Positions 55,969-64,000 of a DNA stretch of 64,000 bases are shown here, one piece after another. Made by a program: the position numbers and the translations under genes. This stretch comes from Gammaproteobacteria bacterium (GTDB taxonomy: Bacteria; Pseudomonadota; Gammaproteobacteria; Steroidobacterales; Rariloculaceae), in contig DASVDR010000037.1 in NCBI GenBank assembly GCA_036381015.1, positions 62,001 through 126,000 of the forward strand. The letters run 5' to 3'. The notes beneath the pieces are model-generated. The model did no database searches. It was not told the DNA's origin and was given only the letters and a program-made list of their open reading frames with translations. The stretch's first letter is position 1; each line of letters starts with the position of its first letter.

Positions 55969-56914
55969 CACGCTCGGCCTGCGGGCGGCTCGCGGATCTC
56001 TTCGAGCCGTTCGCGGGCTTCGCTTCCTTCCCGAGACGCTCGGCCGCGGCGGTGCCCACCTTCTGCGCAAGGCGCATCGCGTCGAACGGCGCGTGCACCT
56101 TCACGTCGTTGTCGAAATAGACGTAGACGTCGCGGCCGCTGCGCCTCGCCGGCAAGCGCTTCGCTACCGTTCGCGCGTGTTCGACCTCGGTGCCTTCCCG
56201 CCATGCGCGCACGCGCTCGGCCCACTGGTCGAGAGCGCCGTTCGAGTAGCCGCTCTCGTAGATCTTTTCGTCGCCGTGCAAGCGCACGTAGACGAAGTCG
56301 GCGGTGACGTCCTCCATCAACGGCCACTTGCCGGCCGTGTCGGCCACGACGAGCGCGATTCGATGACGGCGCAGCAGCTCGACGAATTCCGCTTGCACGT
56401 AGCTCGCGTGGCGGACCTCGACCGCATGCCGAATCTTGCGCTTCGGGTTCGTATGCACGCGGGCACGCCCGGCCACGCGCTCGTCGTGACGGCGGGCGAG
56501 CGCCTCGGCTTGCGCACCGTTGCGCGGCAGGAGATCGAAGAATGCGCCGAGCCTTTCGCGGTCGTACTGGAGCGTGGGCGGGAGTTGCCAGAGGATCGGG
56601 CCGAGCTTCTCCTCGAGCTCGAACACGCCCGACGCGAAGAAGTTGGCGAGCGCGACCTCGACGCCGCGCAGCTTCTTCATGTGCGTGATGTAGCGCGAGC
56701 CCTTGACCGCGAAGACGAAGTCGCGGGGGACTTCCCGATACCACTGCGCGTAGCTTTCCGGCCGCTGGAGCGAGTAGAAGCTGCCGTTGAGCTCGATGCT
56801 GTCGACGCGGCTCGCGGCGAAGGCGAGCTCCTGCCGCTGCGGCAGACCCTCCGGGTAGAACTTGCCGCGCCATCCGGCGTATCGCCAGCCCGAGATGCCG
56901 ATCCGCGCCTTCAT
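55856..56914 (-). CDS. DUF72 (YecE-like) protein with unusual basic C-terminal extension
   Basis: A 352-aa protein; relatives are commonly 240-300 aa. The DUF72 core is clear: ARIGISGWRYAGWRGKFYPEGLPQRQEL at the start, SIELNGSFYSLQ, FVFAVKGSRYITHMKKL, YVRLHGDEKIYESGYSNGAL and VYVYFDNDVKVHAPFDAMRL. The family has a TIM-barrel fold of unknown function. The last ~50 residues are Arg/Pro/Ser-rich, and the stop lies 113 bases inside the convergent ahpD gene. The tail therefore looks like a former 3' region read through after loss of an earlier stop. Confidence 0.85.
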   Translation of the reverse strand: MKARIGISGWRYAGWRGKFYPEGLPQRQELAFAASRVDSIELNGSFYSLQRPESYAQWYREVPRDFVFAVKGSRYITHMKKLRGVEVALANFFASGVFELEEKLGPILWQLPPTLQYDRERLGAFFDLLPRNGAQAEALARRHDERVAGRARVHTNPKRKIRHAVEVRHASYVQAEFVELLRRHRIALVVADTAGKWPLMEDVTADFVYVRLHGDEKIYESGYSNGALDQWAERVRAWREGTEVEHARTVAKRLPARRSGRDVYVYFDNDVKVHAPFDAMRLAQKVGTAAAERLGKEAKPANGSKRSASRPQAERVRPPRGGGRPAPPSTREPRRSRSSRPRSAPRSARPRP

Positions 56915-57217
56915 TGCCTTCCTTTGCCGCCTTGAGTCGGCTTTGCGGATGCCGATTCCGTCCGCCGCTTGCCCTTCGAGATGCACCCGGAGAACGAGCA
57001 AAGAGCGTGCCCGAGCGACGATCCTTGACCCGTATGCTCCGCCATACCTCGATCGCGCCCGGACACGCCACGGACGCAGCCTAGGCCCTTCGGCCTGCCT
57101 GACGGAAGCCGAATTTCCATGCGCTTCGGCCGATAACACGCGCGTCGGTAGTCGCCCGTGTTGCCCGATCGGCGTTTCGGATTTCTCATCGAACGACGGC
57201 GCAACGGAGAGCTTCGT
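56915..57217. other. Divergent intergenic region, DUF72 / reductase-UbiA fusion
   Basis: About 300 bases without a convincing gene. The GTG at 57158, in frame with the fusion gene, is an alternative start. A lone TTGACC at 57028 has no good -10 at normal spacing. No repeat is seen. Confidence 0.4.
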
Positions 57218-58765
57218 TTGATCCCGCCCGAGTGCGCTTCCCGCGCGCACTTGAACATCCTCGTGATCGTCGGGCATCCCCGTCGCGAAAGCCTCTGTCA
57301 TGCCCTCGCCGACCATTACATGCAGGGCGCCGCGGAGGCCGGAGCGACGCTCCGCCGGCTCGATCTTTGCGATCTCCGCTTCTCCCGCGACGTCGAGAGC
57401 CGCGCGATGAGCGCGCAGCGGACGGAGCCCGACATCGCCCGTGCGCGCCGGTTGCTGAGCTGGGCACATCACGTCGTGTTCGTCTATCCGACCTGGTGGG
57501 GCACGATGCCGTCGCTGCTGAAGGGGTTTCTCGACCGGGTCCTGCTGCCCGGCTTCGCGTTCCGCCATGCCGAGAACGCATCCGGGTACGAGGGCTTGCT
57601 CCGCGGCCGCAGCGCGCACCTGATGACGACGATGGATACGCCGCCGGCGATCTACCGCTTCATCTATCGCGCTCCCGGGCACAATGCGATGCGGCGCGCG
57701 ACGCTGAACTTCTGCGGCATCGAGCCGGTGCGCATCACGCCGTTCGGCTCGGTGCTCGGCTCGAGCCCGATGCGCCGCCGCGAATGGCTCGACAGGGCGC
57801 GGCGCGAAGGGCGTGAGCTGCGCGGCGCCGTGCCGACGCGCGGCGAGCGATTCAGGGCAAAGGCTGCGTCGTGGCTCGCGGCGCTGCGGCTGCAGTTCTA
57901 TCCGACGACATGGCTCGTCTACGCGCTCGGGGCGGTCGCGGCTGCCGGAGCCGAAGCGCTCGCCACAACCGCATTCTGGATCGGCTATCTCGCGCTCTTC
58001 TTCCTCGAGGCCGCGACCGTCTTCACGAACGAGCTGTACGATTACTCGGCCGATCGAAGCAACCGGCGCTACGGACCGTTCAACGGGGGCTCGCGCGTGA
58101 TCATCGACGGGCGGCTCACGGCCGCCGAGATGCGCGCCGGCGCGATCGCCGCGTTCGCGCTGGCCGTGGTTGCGTCGCTCGCTCTCGTCGCCTTCCCGCC
58201 GGCGCCGCTCGTGTCGTTGCCGCTTCTCGCGGTGCTCGCCGTCGTCGCGATCGGCTACACGCTGCCGCCTCTGAAGCTCTGCTATCGCACGCTCGGCGAG
58301 CTCGACGTCGCCTTGACCCACGGTCCGGCGGTGCTCGTTTGCGGCTGGGTTTTCATGGGGGAGGAGTGGACCGACCCGCGGCCGTGGCTCATGGCGTTGC
58401 CGATCGCGCTTGCGACGCTGCCGTCGATCACGCTCTCGAACGTGCCCGACGGCGAAGCGGATGCGGGTGCCGGCAAGTGGACGATCGCCGCGCGCTTCGG
58501 GTCGCAGCGCGCCGTCGACACTGCTGTCGCGACGACGATCGCGGCCGCGCTCTGCGCGCTCGTCTGGCCGTTCCTCGACGCCGTGCCCGACATCTATGCG
58601 CTCGTGCCGTGGTTCGCGTTACCCCACGCCGCGTGGCTGTCGTGGCTGCTCCTTCGCGCGCACTCCGGAACGGAGGCGCCGCGCGGCACGATGCGACCGA
58701 TGATCGCCTCGCTGACCTACGTGCTGTGGTTCATCGTGCCGCCGCTCGCGGCGCTGCTGATCTAG
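57218..58765 (+). CDS. Fusion: flavodoxin-fold NAD(P)H:quinone reductase plus UbiA-family prenyltransferase
   Basis: 515 aa from TTG 57218 (GGAG seven bases upstream); GTG 57158 is an alternative. Residues ~12-195 are a Flavodoxin_2/KefF-MdaB-type oxidoreductase: ILVIVGHPRRESLCHALADHY, FVYPTWWGTMPSLLKGFLDRVLLPGFAF, and an NFCGIEPVRITPFG end. Residues ~215-515 are a multi-helix UbiA/MenA-like domain. Its first Asp motif is NELYDYSADRSNRRYGPFNGG and its second is NVPDGEADAGAGK, both in the expected order. A protein that could both reduce a quinone and prenylate an aromatic ring would be unusual. Alternatively, the UbiA part may act on another polyprenyl acceptor. It lies 80 bases before the sigma factor gene. 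Confidence 0.85.
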   Translation: MIPPECASRAHLNILVIVGHPRRESLCHALADHYMQGAAEAGATLRRLDLCDLRFSRDVESRAMSAQRTEPDIARARRLLSWAHHVVFVYPTWWGTMPSLLKGFLDRVLLPGFAFRHAENASGYEGLLRGRSAHLMTTMDTPPAIYRFIYRAPGHNAMRRATLNFCGIEPVRITPFGSVLGSSPMRRREWLDRARREGRELRGAVPTRGERFRAKAASWLAALRLQFYPTTWLVYALGAVAAAGAEALATTAFWIGYLALFFLEAATVFTNELYDYSADRSNRRYGPFNGGSRVIIDGRLTAAEMRAGAIAAFALAVVASLALVAFPPAPLVSLPLLAVLAVVAIGYTLPPLKLCYRTLGELDVALTHGPAVLVCGWVFMGEEWTDPRPWLMALPIALATLPSITLSNVPDGEADAGAGKWTIAARFGSQRAVDTAVATTIAAALCALVWPFLDAVPDIYALVPWFALPHAAWLSWLLLRAHSGTEAPRGTMRPMIASLTYVLWFIVPPLAALLI

Positions 58766-58845
58766 GAGCGGTTCAGTTTCCTTGCCCTCGCTCCGGGCGA
58801 TGAGGTAGAAGCAAGCCCTCATTGCGCGGACGAAAGGCAACGACG

Positions 58846-59415
58846 ATGAACCGCGCCCGCGACCGGCGCAGCGACGAGGAGCTCATCGAAGCTTGCAATC
58901 GCGGAGGCGCCGCGGAAGCGGCCCGGGCCTTCGAGACGCTCTATCGCCGCCATCGCGACTACGTGCTGCGCGTGGCGATGCGTTTCGCGCGAAACCGCGA
59001 GGTTGCGCTCGAGGCGCTCCAAGAGACGTTTGCTTACCTTCTCGAGAAATTTCCGCCGGTGGGTCCGGGCCTCGTGCTCACCGCGCGTCTGCAGACGCTG
59101 CTGTACCCCGTCGCGAAGAACTGCGCGATCAGCGCGCTGCGCAAGACGGGGCGCGATCGGGAGCTCGAAGGTGTGGAGCCGGACGATTTTCCCGCCGGCG
59201 ACGCACCGTGCGACTCCGGCGCCGTCGAGGCGGCGCTGGCGCGGCTCGACGCCGACCGGCGCGAGCTGCTGACGCTGCGGTTCGTCGACGGACTTTCGCT
59301 CGCCGAGATCGCCGACGTGCTCGAGGTGCCTCTCGGGACCGTGAAATCGAGGCTGCATCTCGCGATCAAGCAGCTGCGGGAAGACCCGCGCATCAAGGAC
59401 TTGTTCGATCGTTGA
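58846..59415 (+). CDS. ECF-type RNA polymerase sigma factor
   Basis: A 189-aa sigma-70-family factor with only regions 2 and 4. Region 2 is FETLYRRHRDYVLRVAMRFARNREVALEALQETFAYLLEK. Region 4 is LTLRFVDGLSLAEIADVLEVPLGTVKSRLHLAIKQLR (both given as landmarks). The ATG at 58846 gives a normal ECF length. It opens an operon with a membrane protein, a secreted cohesin-like protein and a VIT/vWA lipoprotein. It therefore likely answers to an envelope signal held by the next gene's product. Confidence 0.92.
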   Translation: MNRARDRRSDEELIEACNRGGAAEAARAFETLYRRHRDYVLRVAMRFARNREVALEALQETFAYLLEKFPPVGPGLVLTARLQTLLYPVAKNCAISALRKTGRDRELEGVEPDDFPAGDAPCDSGAVEAALARLDADRRELLTLRFVDGLSLAEIADVLEVPLGTVKSRLHLAIKQLREDPRIKDLFDR

Positions 59416-59490
59416 CCCGTTCGCCCGTCCTTTTCGGCGGCCGGTGAACCTTTTTCGACCTTCGCGCGCTTAATGGCGTAGGAGCCGGAG

Positions 59491-59955
59491 ATGGACTCGA
59501 AGAAACCTGGATCGGAAAACCGCGTGTACGACGAGCTGCCCGAGATCGTGCGTGCGGCGCTGCGCCGCGCGGACCGAACCGTATCGCACGTGAGTCCGGC
59601 GATCGACCGCGCCGTGATCGAGCGGGCGGAGCGCTATTTCGCGGCGCGCGGTCACGGCGATGCCGCGGAAGGCGCGGGCTCTCCCGCTTTCGGCCGCTCG
59701 TCGCTCGCGAAACACCGCTGGGCCGCAGGCCTCGCCGCCGCCGCAGCCGTCGCCGCGGTGTTGCTGGTGGTGCGGCCCGGCGATTGGCTCGAAACGTATG
59801 ACTCCTACGACGTGGACCGCTCCGGGCGCGTGGACATCCTCGATGCGTTCGCGCTCGCGAGGATGCGCGCTGCAGGCGGCACGGTCAGCGAGGCGGAGAT
59901 CGACGCGCTCGCAGCCCGGGTGGTCTCGCTCGATTCGCCGAGGAGCACGCGATGA
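59491..59955 (+). CDS. Putative anti-sigma factor: single-pass membrane protein with dockerin-like calcium loop
   Basis: A 154-aa protein. A cytoplasmic part (residues 1-73) precedes one membrane helix (HRWAAGLAAAAAVAAVLLVV, ~76-95). The periplasmic tail carries one EF-hand/dockerin-type loop (DVDRSGRVDILD, residues 107-118) and a partner helix (SEAEIDALAARVV). The second calcium loop of a standard dockerin is missing. There is no zinc-finger HxxxCxxC of common anti-sigmas. Its place directly after the ECF sigma gene and its topology suggest an anti-sigma factor; this is inference. The stop overlaps the next start by four bases. Confidence 0.75.
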   Translation: MDSKKPGSENRVYDELPEIVRAALRRADRTVSHVSPAIDRAVIERAERYFAARGHGDAAEGAGSPAFGRSSLAKHRWAAGLAAAAAVAAVLLVVRPGDWLETYDSYDVDRSGRVDILDAFALARMRAAGGTVSEAEIDALAARVVSLDSPRSTR

Positions 59956-60443
59956 GCCGCGATCGCATTTCGGGTTTCGCGGTCCGCGCGGCCGCCTGCG
60001 CGGCCGTGCTCGTGTTGCTCTCGACGACCGCGGGCAGTCAGGAAGCGCCGCGCGGCGCCGCCTTCGCGCCGCGCTTCGGCGTCGTCGACGTGTACGTCGA
60101 GAGCGACGAGCCGCTCGCGGCCTGGCAGTTCGAGCTCGAGGAGCGCGCGGGACGCATGCAGGTCGTCGGTATCGAAGGCGGCGAGGCGGCCGCGTACGAG
60201 GAGCCCCCTTACTACGACCGCGAAGCCGTGCAGGCGGGCCGCGCGGACCGCATCATCGTCGCGAGCTTCAGCACGCGCCCGCCGGCGGCGCTGCCGAGCG
60301 GCAGAACGCGCATCGCGACCGTGCACGTGCGGCTCACGGGCGCCGCGCCACCCGATTACGACCTGAATCTCGTTGCTGCGGGCGCGCCGGACGGAAGGCC
60401 GATCGACGCCGAGATCAGCCTCGAAACCCGAAACGGGAGATAA
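59952..60443 (+). CDS. Secreted cohesin-like domain protein
   Basis: A 163-aa protein with a signal peptide ending near residue 30 (LLSTTAGSQ). The mature ~130 residues are predicted beta-rich and resemble cohesin-type modules: FGVVDVYVESDEPLAAWQFELE, IIVASFSTRPPAALPSGRTRIATVHV and DYDLNLVAAGAPDGRPIDAEI. Cohesins bind dockerins through calcium-loaded loops. The preceding gene encodes a dockerin-like loop on the periplasmic side, overlapping by four bases, so a partner relationship is likely but unproven. Assignment to the cohesin fold is by pattern only. Confidence 0.6.
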   Translation: MSRDRISGFAVRAAACAAVLVLLSTTAGSQEAPRGAAFAPRFGVVDVYVESDEPLAAWQFELEERAGRMQVVGIEGGEAAAYEEPPYYDREAVQAGRADRIIVASFSTRPPAALPSGRTRIATVHVRLTGAAPPDYDLNLVAAGAPDGRPIDAEISLETRNGR

Positions 60444-60447
60444 GAAG

Positions 60448-62787
60448 ATGCACCGATATCGATCACGTCTTCGAGCCTTCGTCGCCGTGTCGGTGTGCGC
60501 GTTCGTCCTCGGGTGCGCGGGTTTGCTCACCCACGACGAGCAAACGCGTACGCTGCCGGCGCCGGCCGGGCAGAGCGGGCCGGCTTCGCCTGAAGCCTCG
60601 CCCATCGACGAGATCGCCGTCGTCAGGTCGCCCGCCGGCACGGCACGAGTGCGCCGCGCAGAGAATCGCGCCGCCGCGACGAGCGGTACCGCCGCGGTGA
60701 GCGCGCCCGTGGCGAGCAGCGCCGCCGTCATCAAGCCCGGCCGGCCGCTGTCGTTCGACGTGATTCATCCCGCGATCGCAAGCGGCTTGCCGAGGGCCTC
60801 GTTCCTGTTGCACGGGGCTTCGCGAGAGCTCCGGCCGAGGGCGCTTTCCGCGGCGGAGCCGACCGATGAAATCTGGTTCATCGCGACGCCCGGAGAGGAA
60901 ACGTCGGCCGCGGCGCAAAGCGAGGACGACTCGCCCGGTACCGGCGCGTTGCTCGCGACGCTTCCGAGCCCGGCGCCCGATCGCGAGCCGACGACGATTC
61001 CGCTGCCGCTCGAGCACACCGAGGTGCACGCGGTCATCCAGGGCTATGTCGGCACGGTCGACGTCACGCAGCAGTTCACGAATCCTTACGACGAGAAGAT
61101 CGAAGCGGTCTACGTGTTTCCGCTGCCGGAGAAGGCCGCCGTCCGCGAGTTCGTGATGACGATCGGCGACCGGAAGATCCGCGGGATCCTGCGCGAGAAG
61201 GAGGAAGCCGAGCGCCTCTACCTCGAAGCGCGGTCGCAAGGCTATCGGGCGAGCTTGCTGACGCAGCATCGGCCGAACGTCTTCGAGCAGAAGGTGGCGA
61301 ACATCGAGCCGGGCAAGCGCATCGATGTGAACATCCGGTACTTCCACACGCTCGCGTATCACGACGGCTGGTACTCGTTCGTTTTCCCGACAGTCGTCGG
61401 GCCGCGCTACAACCCGCCGGGGTACGAGGATCCGGTCACCGCGCTGCCGCGCACCGATTACGCGGAGCCGGGGCAGGGGACGGCCGTCCGGTATCTGCGC
61501 CCGACCGAACGCTCGGCTCACGACATCGCGATCAGCGTCGAGCTCGACGCCGGCGTGCCGATCGAGGAGATCGACGCGAGCCATGACGTGAGCACGGATC
61601 GAAAAGGCGAGAACCGGGCCGTGGTCGAGCTCGCCGGCGAGGGGACGATTCCGAACCGGGATTTCGTGCTGAGCTTCAAGGTCGCGGGCGACAGGATCAA
61701 GTCGAATCTCCTGACCTACGTCGACCCGGAAACCAACGAAGGCTACTTCACGCTGATGGTCTACCCGCCGGCCGAGCTCGAGGCCATCGAGCGGCAGCCG
61801 GTGGAGATGGTGTTCGTGCTCGATACGTCCGGATCGATGAGCGGCCGGCCGCTCGAGCAGGCCAAGGAAGCGGTGCTGACGGCGCTCGACCGTTTGGGGC
61901 CGGACGATACCTTTCAGATCATCCGCTTCTCGAGCTCCGCCAGTCAGCTCGGGCCGAGCCCGGTTGCGGCGACCGAGGAGAACCTGCGCGCCGCGCGCCG
62001 CTACGTCGAGCAGCTCGAAGGCAACGGCGGCACCGAGATGCTCGCGGGCATCCGGGCGGCGCTCGCGTTTCCGCACGACGAGCGGCGGCTGCGCTTCGTC
62101 ACGTTCCTCACCGACGGCTTCATCGGCAACGAGGTGCAGATCATCGGCGAGGTGCACCGGCTGATCGGCGCCTCGCGCATCTTCAGCTTCGGCGTCGGCA
62201 ACGCCGTGAACCGCTTCCTGCTCGAGCGGATGGCGAGCGAAGGCCGCGGGGCGGTCGCTTATCTCGGGCTCGAGGACTCCGCCGAGGAGGTGATGCGCTT
62301 CTTCTTCGAGCGGATCAGTCATCCGGCGATGACCGATGTCTCGATCGACTGGGGCGAGATGCAGGTTGCGGACGTCTACCCGTCGCGGCTGCCCGATCTC
62401 TTCGTCGGCCGCCCCGTTTTCGTCACCGGCAAGTTCCGCGGGGAGCCGGGCGACGTGACCGTGCGGGGCCGCGCCGGCGATCGCACGCTTTCGTTCCCGC
62501 TCGAAGCGGGCACGAGCGACCCCGAGCAATCGTTCATCGCGAGCCTTTGGGCGCGGCTCCGGATCGCGGATCTTGCCGACCGGCAGACGTGGTCCGCGGA
62601 TCCTCGCGGCGAGCTCGCACGCGCGATTCGCGATACCGCGCTCGAGTACGGGCTGATGTCGGCCTACACCGCCTTCGTCGCGGTCGACGCGTCCATGCCG
62701 ACGGCCGGCGAGAGCGGCGTGACGGTGCATCAGGCGGTGCCGGTACCGGACGGCGTGCGCTACGAGACGACCGTCGTCGAGCGGTAA
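60448..62787 (+). CDS. VIT and von Willebrand A domain lipoprotein
   Basis: A 779-aa envelope protein. Lipobox VLGC places the acylated Cys near residue 23. After a ~150-residue low-complexity spacer comes a VIT domain (~residues 185-315; VTQQFTNPYDEKIEAVYVFPLPEKAAVREF, IRGILREKEEAERLY). A vWA domain follows with the complete MIDAS start DTSGSMS (Asp459, Ser461, Ser463). The C-terminus is not sortase-like, unlike the related marine proteobacterial sortase-target proteins; membrane anchoring is by lipid instead. VIT/vWA proteins bind partners via divalent metal. It follows the cohesin-like gene by four bases with GGGAGATAAG upstream. Confidence 0.9.
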   Translation: MHRYRSRLRAFVAVSVCAFVLGCAGLLTHDEQTRTLPAPAGQSGPASPEASPIDEIAVVRSPAGTARVRRAENRAAATSGTAAVSAPVASSAAVIKPGRPLSFDVIHPAIASGLPRASFLLHGASRELRPRALSAAEPTDEIWFIATPGEETSAAAQSEDDSPGTGALLATLPSPAPDREPTTIPLPLEHTEVHAVIQGYVGTVDVTQQFTNPYDEKIEAVYVFPLPEKAAVREFVMTIGDRKIRGILREKEEAERLYLEARSQGYRASLLTQHRPNVFEQKVANIEPGKRIDVNIRYFHTLAYHDGWYSFVFPTVVGPRYNPPGYEDPVTALPRTDYAEPGQGTAVRYLRPTERSAHDIAISVELDAGVPIEEIDASHDVSTDRKGENRAVVELAGEGTIPNRDFVLSFKVAGDRIKSNLLTYVDPETNEGYFTLMVYPPAELEAIERQPVEMVFVLDTSGSMSGRPLEQAKEAVLTALDRLGPDDTFQIIRFSSSASQLGPSPVAATEENLRAARRYVEQLEGNGGTEMLAGIRAALAFPHDERRLRFVTFLTDGFIGNEVQIIGEVHRLIGASRIFSFGVGNAVNRFLLERMASEGRGAVAYLGLEDSAEEVMRFFFERISHPAMTDVSIDWGEMQVADVYPSRLPDLFVGRPVFVTGKFRGEPGDVTVRGRAGDRTLSFPLEAGTSDPEQSFIASLWARLRIADLADRQTWSADPRGELARAIRDTALEYGLMSAYTAFVAVDASMPTAGESGVTVHQAVPVPDGVRYETTVVER

Positions 62788-62849
62788 GCGAAGGGGAGGC
62801 CGGGCGCCGCAGGCGCGGGCGCGGCGCACGGCCCCAACGCGACGCTGTG

Positions 62850-63130
62850 GAGGCACGTCCGCCAAGCCTGTCTGCTTGCTGGATGCAACGCCTGAAACGC
62901 GCCTTTGCCATTCAGATCGAGACCTGTCAGCGCTGTCGCGGACGGCTCAAGGTTATCGCGAGGATTGAAAACACGGCGCAAGCAGTGCGGGGATGGTAAT
63001 GCGATGCGCCAGCCGATCAATTGAAACGCCCCCCGTACTCACGCATCTCGAGCGCGAGGCCGAGGAGGGCGATCTCGTCCCCTTCGCCTCACGTGCCCCG
63101 CCTCAGCCGGCGCTGCTGCGAGCCGGCACC
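62850..63130 (+). pseudogene. IS91-family transposase C-terminal remnant
   Basis: WMQRLKRAFAIQIETCQRC-GRLKVIARIE (62880-62970) matches the conserved zinc-finger end of IS91-type transposases. It runs to a stop at 62999. The continuation (SIETPPVLTHLEREAEEGDL and on) is in another frame from ~63020, showing a frameshift. The N-terminal catalytic HUH part is absent. The whole 62788-63230 gap (443 bases) holds only this relic and an adjoining sequence without a gene. Confidence 0.75.
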
Positions 63131-63230
63131 CGGTCACCCAGTTCCAAGGTCGCGAAGCTCGCGTGCCGCGGCTGCGCCGTGCAGGTCAAGCGCTGCGGGC
63201 AGATGACTGCCCGCAGCGGCCTGGCCGACT

Positions 63231-64000
63231 TCAGAGCGAAAAATTCACGGACAGGTTATAGCGGCGTCCAAAGATGTCGTACTGGTTGCTGACGGTTTGC
63301 CCGAAGCTGCTCGGAATGATCGGCGGGTGCTTATCGAAGACGTTCTGAATGAACAGGCTGACGTTCCAGGTCGCGCCGGAATCCATCTCTCCCCGGTAGC
63401 CGACGCGGCCGTTCCACCACGTGGAGGACGGCACCGTGTTGTCGTCGACGTCCACGCCTTCTACCCAGTTGCGGTTCAGCTTGCCGTCAGAGATGTAGCG
63501 GCCCTGCATCTGGAAGGACCAAGGACCCATGCCGTAGTTGAGGGTCAAGTTCGTGGTCAGCTCCGGCAGGTTGTAGGATCCCATCCGGTCGGTCACAACG
63601 CCGTCGGCGCTGGTGTCCTCGCGCGTAAGCAGCTTTCCTCCCAGCACGCGAATGCTGAGGTTTTCGGACTTGCTCGCGAAAAGATCGGGCTCCGTGCGGT
63701 AGACGACCTCGAAGTCGATACCTTCCACCTTGTCCTGCGCCAGATTGAAGAAGCGCCTGAAGACGCTGTTGATGGTGCCGGTCACCGGATCACGGATGAT
63801 GTTGCCACACTGTTCCGTGTCCCCCGCGAAGCAGCGGTCGACCACGTCCTGCGCACCGATCTGTTCGATGGAGTCCGCAATGTCGACCGAATACCAGTCT
63901 CCGGAGAAAGACAGGCCGTCGGCCCATGCCCAGGTAGGCTGGAACACGAAGCCGGCCACCAAGGTATCGGCAATCTCGGGACGCAGGTTGGGATTGCCGG
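63231..64000 (-). CDS. TonB-dependent receptor, C-terminal part
   Basis: The last ~256 residues of an outer-membrane receptor beta-barrel, cut by the right edge. At the edge is GNPNLRPEIADT, the classic strand near the barrel C-terminus. Later come YRTEPDLFASKSENLSIRVLGGKLL, NLTLNYGMGPWSFQMQGRYISDGKLN and the end IFGRRYNLSVNFSL. A CFAGDTEQC pair may form an extracellular-loop disulfide. The substrate (siderophore, sugar, vitamin) is not deducible from this part. Confidence 0.93.
   Translation of the reverse strand, partial: GNPNLRPEIADTLVAGFVFQPTWAWADGLSFSGDWYSVDIADSIEQIGAQDVVDRCFAGDTEQCGNIIRDPVTGTINSVFRRFFNLAQDKVEGIDFEVVYRTEPDLFASKSENLSIRVLGGKLLTREDTSADGVVTDRMGSYNLPELTTNLTLNYGMGPWSFQMQGRYISDGKLNRNWVEGVDVDDNTVPSSTWWNGRVGYRGEMDSGATWNVSLFIQNVFDKHPPIIPSSFGQTVSNQYDIFGRRYNLSVNFSL

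Noticed and set aside
59491-59955. Classical zinc-binding anti-sigma domain
   Set aside because: No HxxxCxxC motif is present; the anti-sigma role rests on topology and position only.
60463-62865. 800-residue minus-strand open frame over the VIT/vWA gene
   Set aside because: Antisense shadow of a gene with lipobox, VIT and MIDAS motifs.

Overview
The window is about 64 kb of very GC-rich, densely coded chromosome. It most resembles a gammaproteobacterium of the Steroidobacterales / Nevskiales / Xanthomonadales type. This is inferred from the gene order clpS-clpA near infA-aat, ftsK-lolA-serS, an imuB-dnaE2 mutagenesis cassette, a type II secretion operon, a GRQP-type cytochrome bd, DUF6152 and Vgb-like secreted proteins, and TonB receptors. 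No rRNA, tRNA, CRISPR array, prophage or intact insertion sequence was found. Almost every long antisense frame is a GC-bias shadow of a real gene.

Layout. 1-3.5 kb: end of imuB and dnaE2, the latter carrying an in-frame palindromic repeat. 3.5-10.2 kb (minus): a small acidic protein, then the type II secretion genes gspF, gspE, gspD and gspC, with two long hairpin repeats between gspE and gspF. 10.4-15.4 kb: clpS-clpA, infA, aat and a GNAT-like protein (protein turnover, N-end rule). 15.5-21.9 kb: ftsK-lolA-vanZ-like-serS, then a peptide-binding lipoprotein. 21.9-35.5 kb: two large paralogous secreted proteins (CxxCH motif plus predicted beta-propeller) flank a multi-PAS hybrid kinase, an ABC exporter, a PatZ-like protein acetyltransferase and a FadR-type GntR regulator.

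35.6-46.5 kb: cytochrome bd (cioAB type), a tandem-repeat patch with a small ORF, a TM2 protein, carotenoid oxygenase, MBL hydrolase, DUF4159, dienelactone hydrolase, DNA polymerase II and DUF6152. 46.5-54.4 kb: a MacB-like permease and ATPase, a secreted VOC protein, an M16 peptidase and a YtrA-type GntR regulator. Near-identical palindromes lie upstream of the regulator gene and of the ABC operon. 54.7-56.9 kb: ahpC, a terminator, ahpD and an antisense-overlapping DUF72 gene. 57.2-62.8 kb: a flavodoxin-type quinone reductase fused to a UbiA prenyltransferase, followed by an ECF sigma factor, a membrane protein with a dockerin-like loop, a secreted cohesin-like protein and a VIT/vWA lipoprotein. 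62.8-64 kb: an eroded IS91-type transposase end and the C-terminus of a TonB-dependent receptor.

The best candidates for undescribed biology are three. First, the sigma / dockerin-anti-sigma / cohesin-like / VIT-vWA cassette, which could be a calcium- or metal-dependent envelope signalling system. Second, the reductase-UbiA fusion just upstream of it. Third, a family of long hairpin repeats whose outer arms differ between copies but stay self-complementary within each copy. A second repeat family, built on the 13-bp palindrome GGTGTCAGACACC and its variants, is scattered through the window and has inserted in frame into dnaE2.
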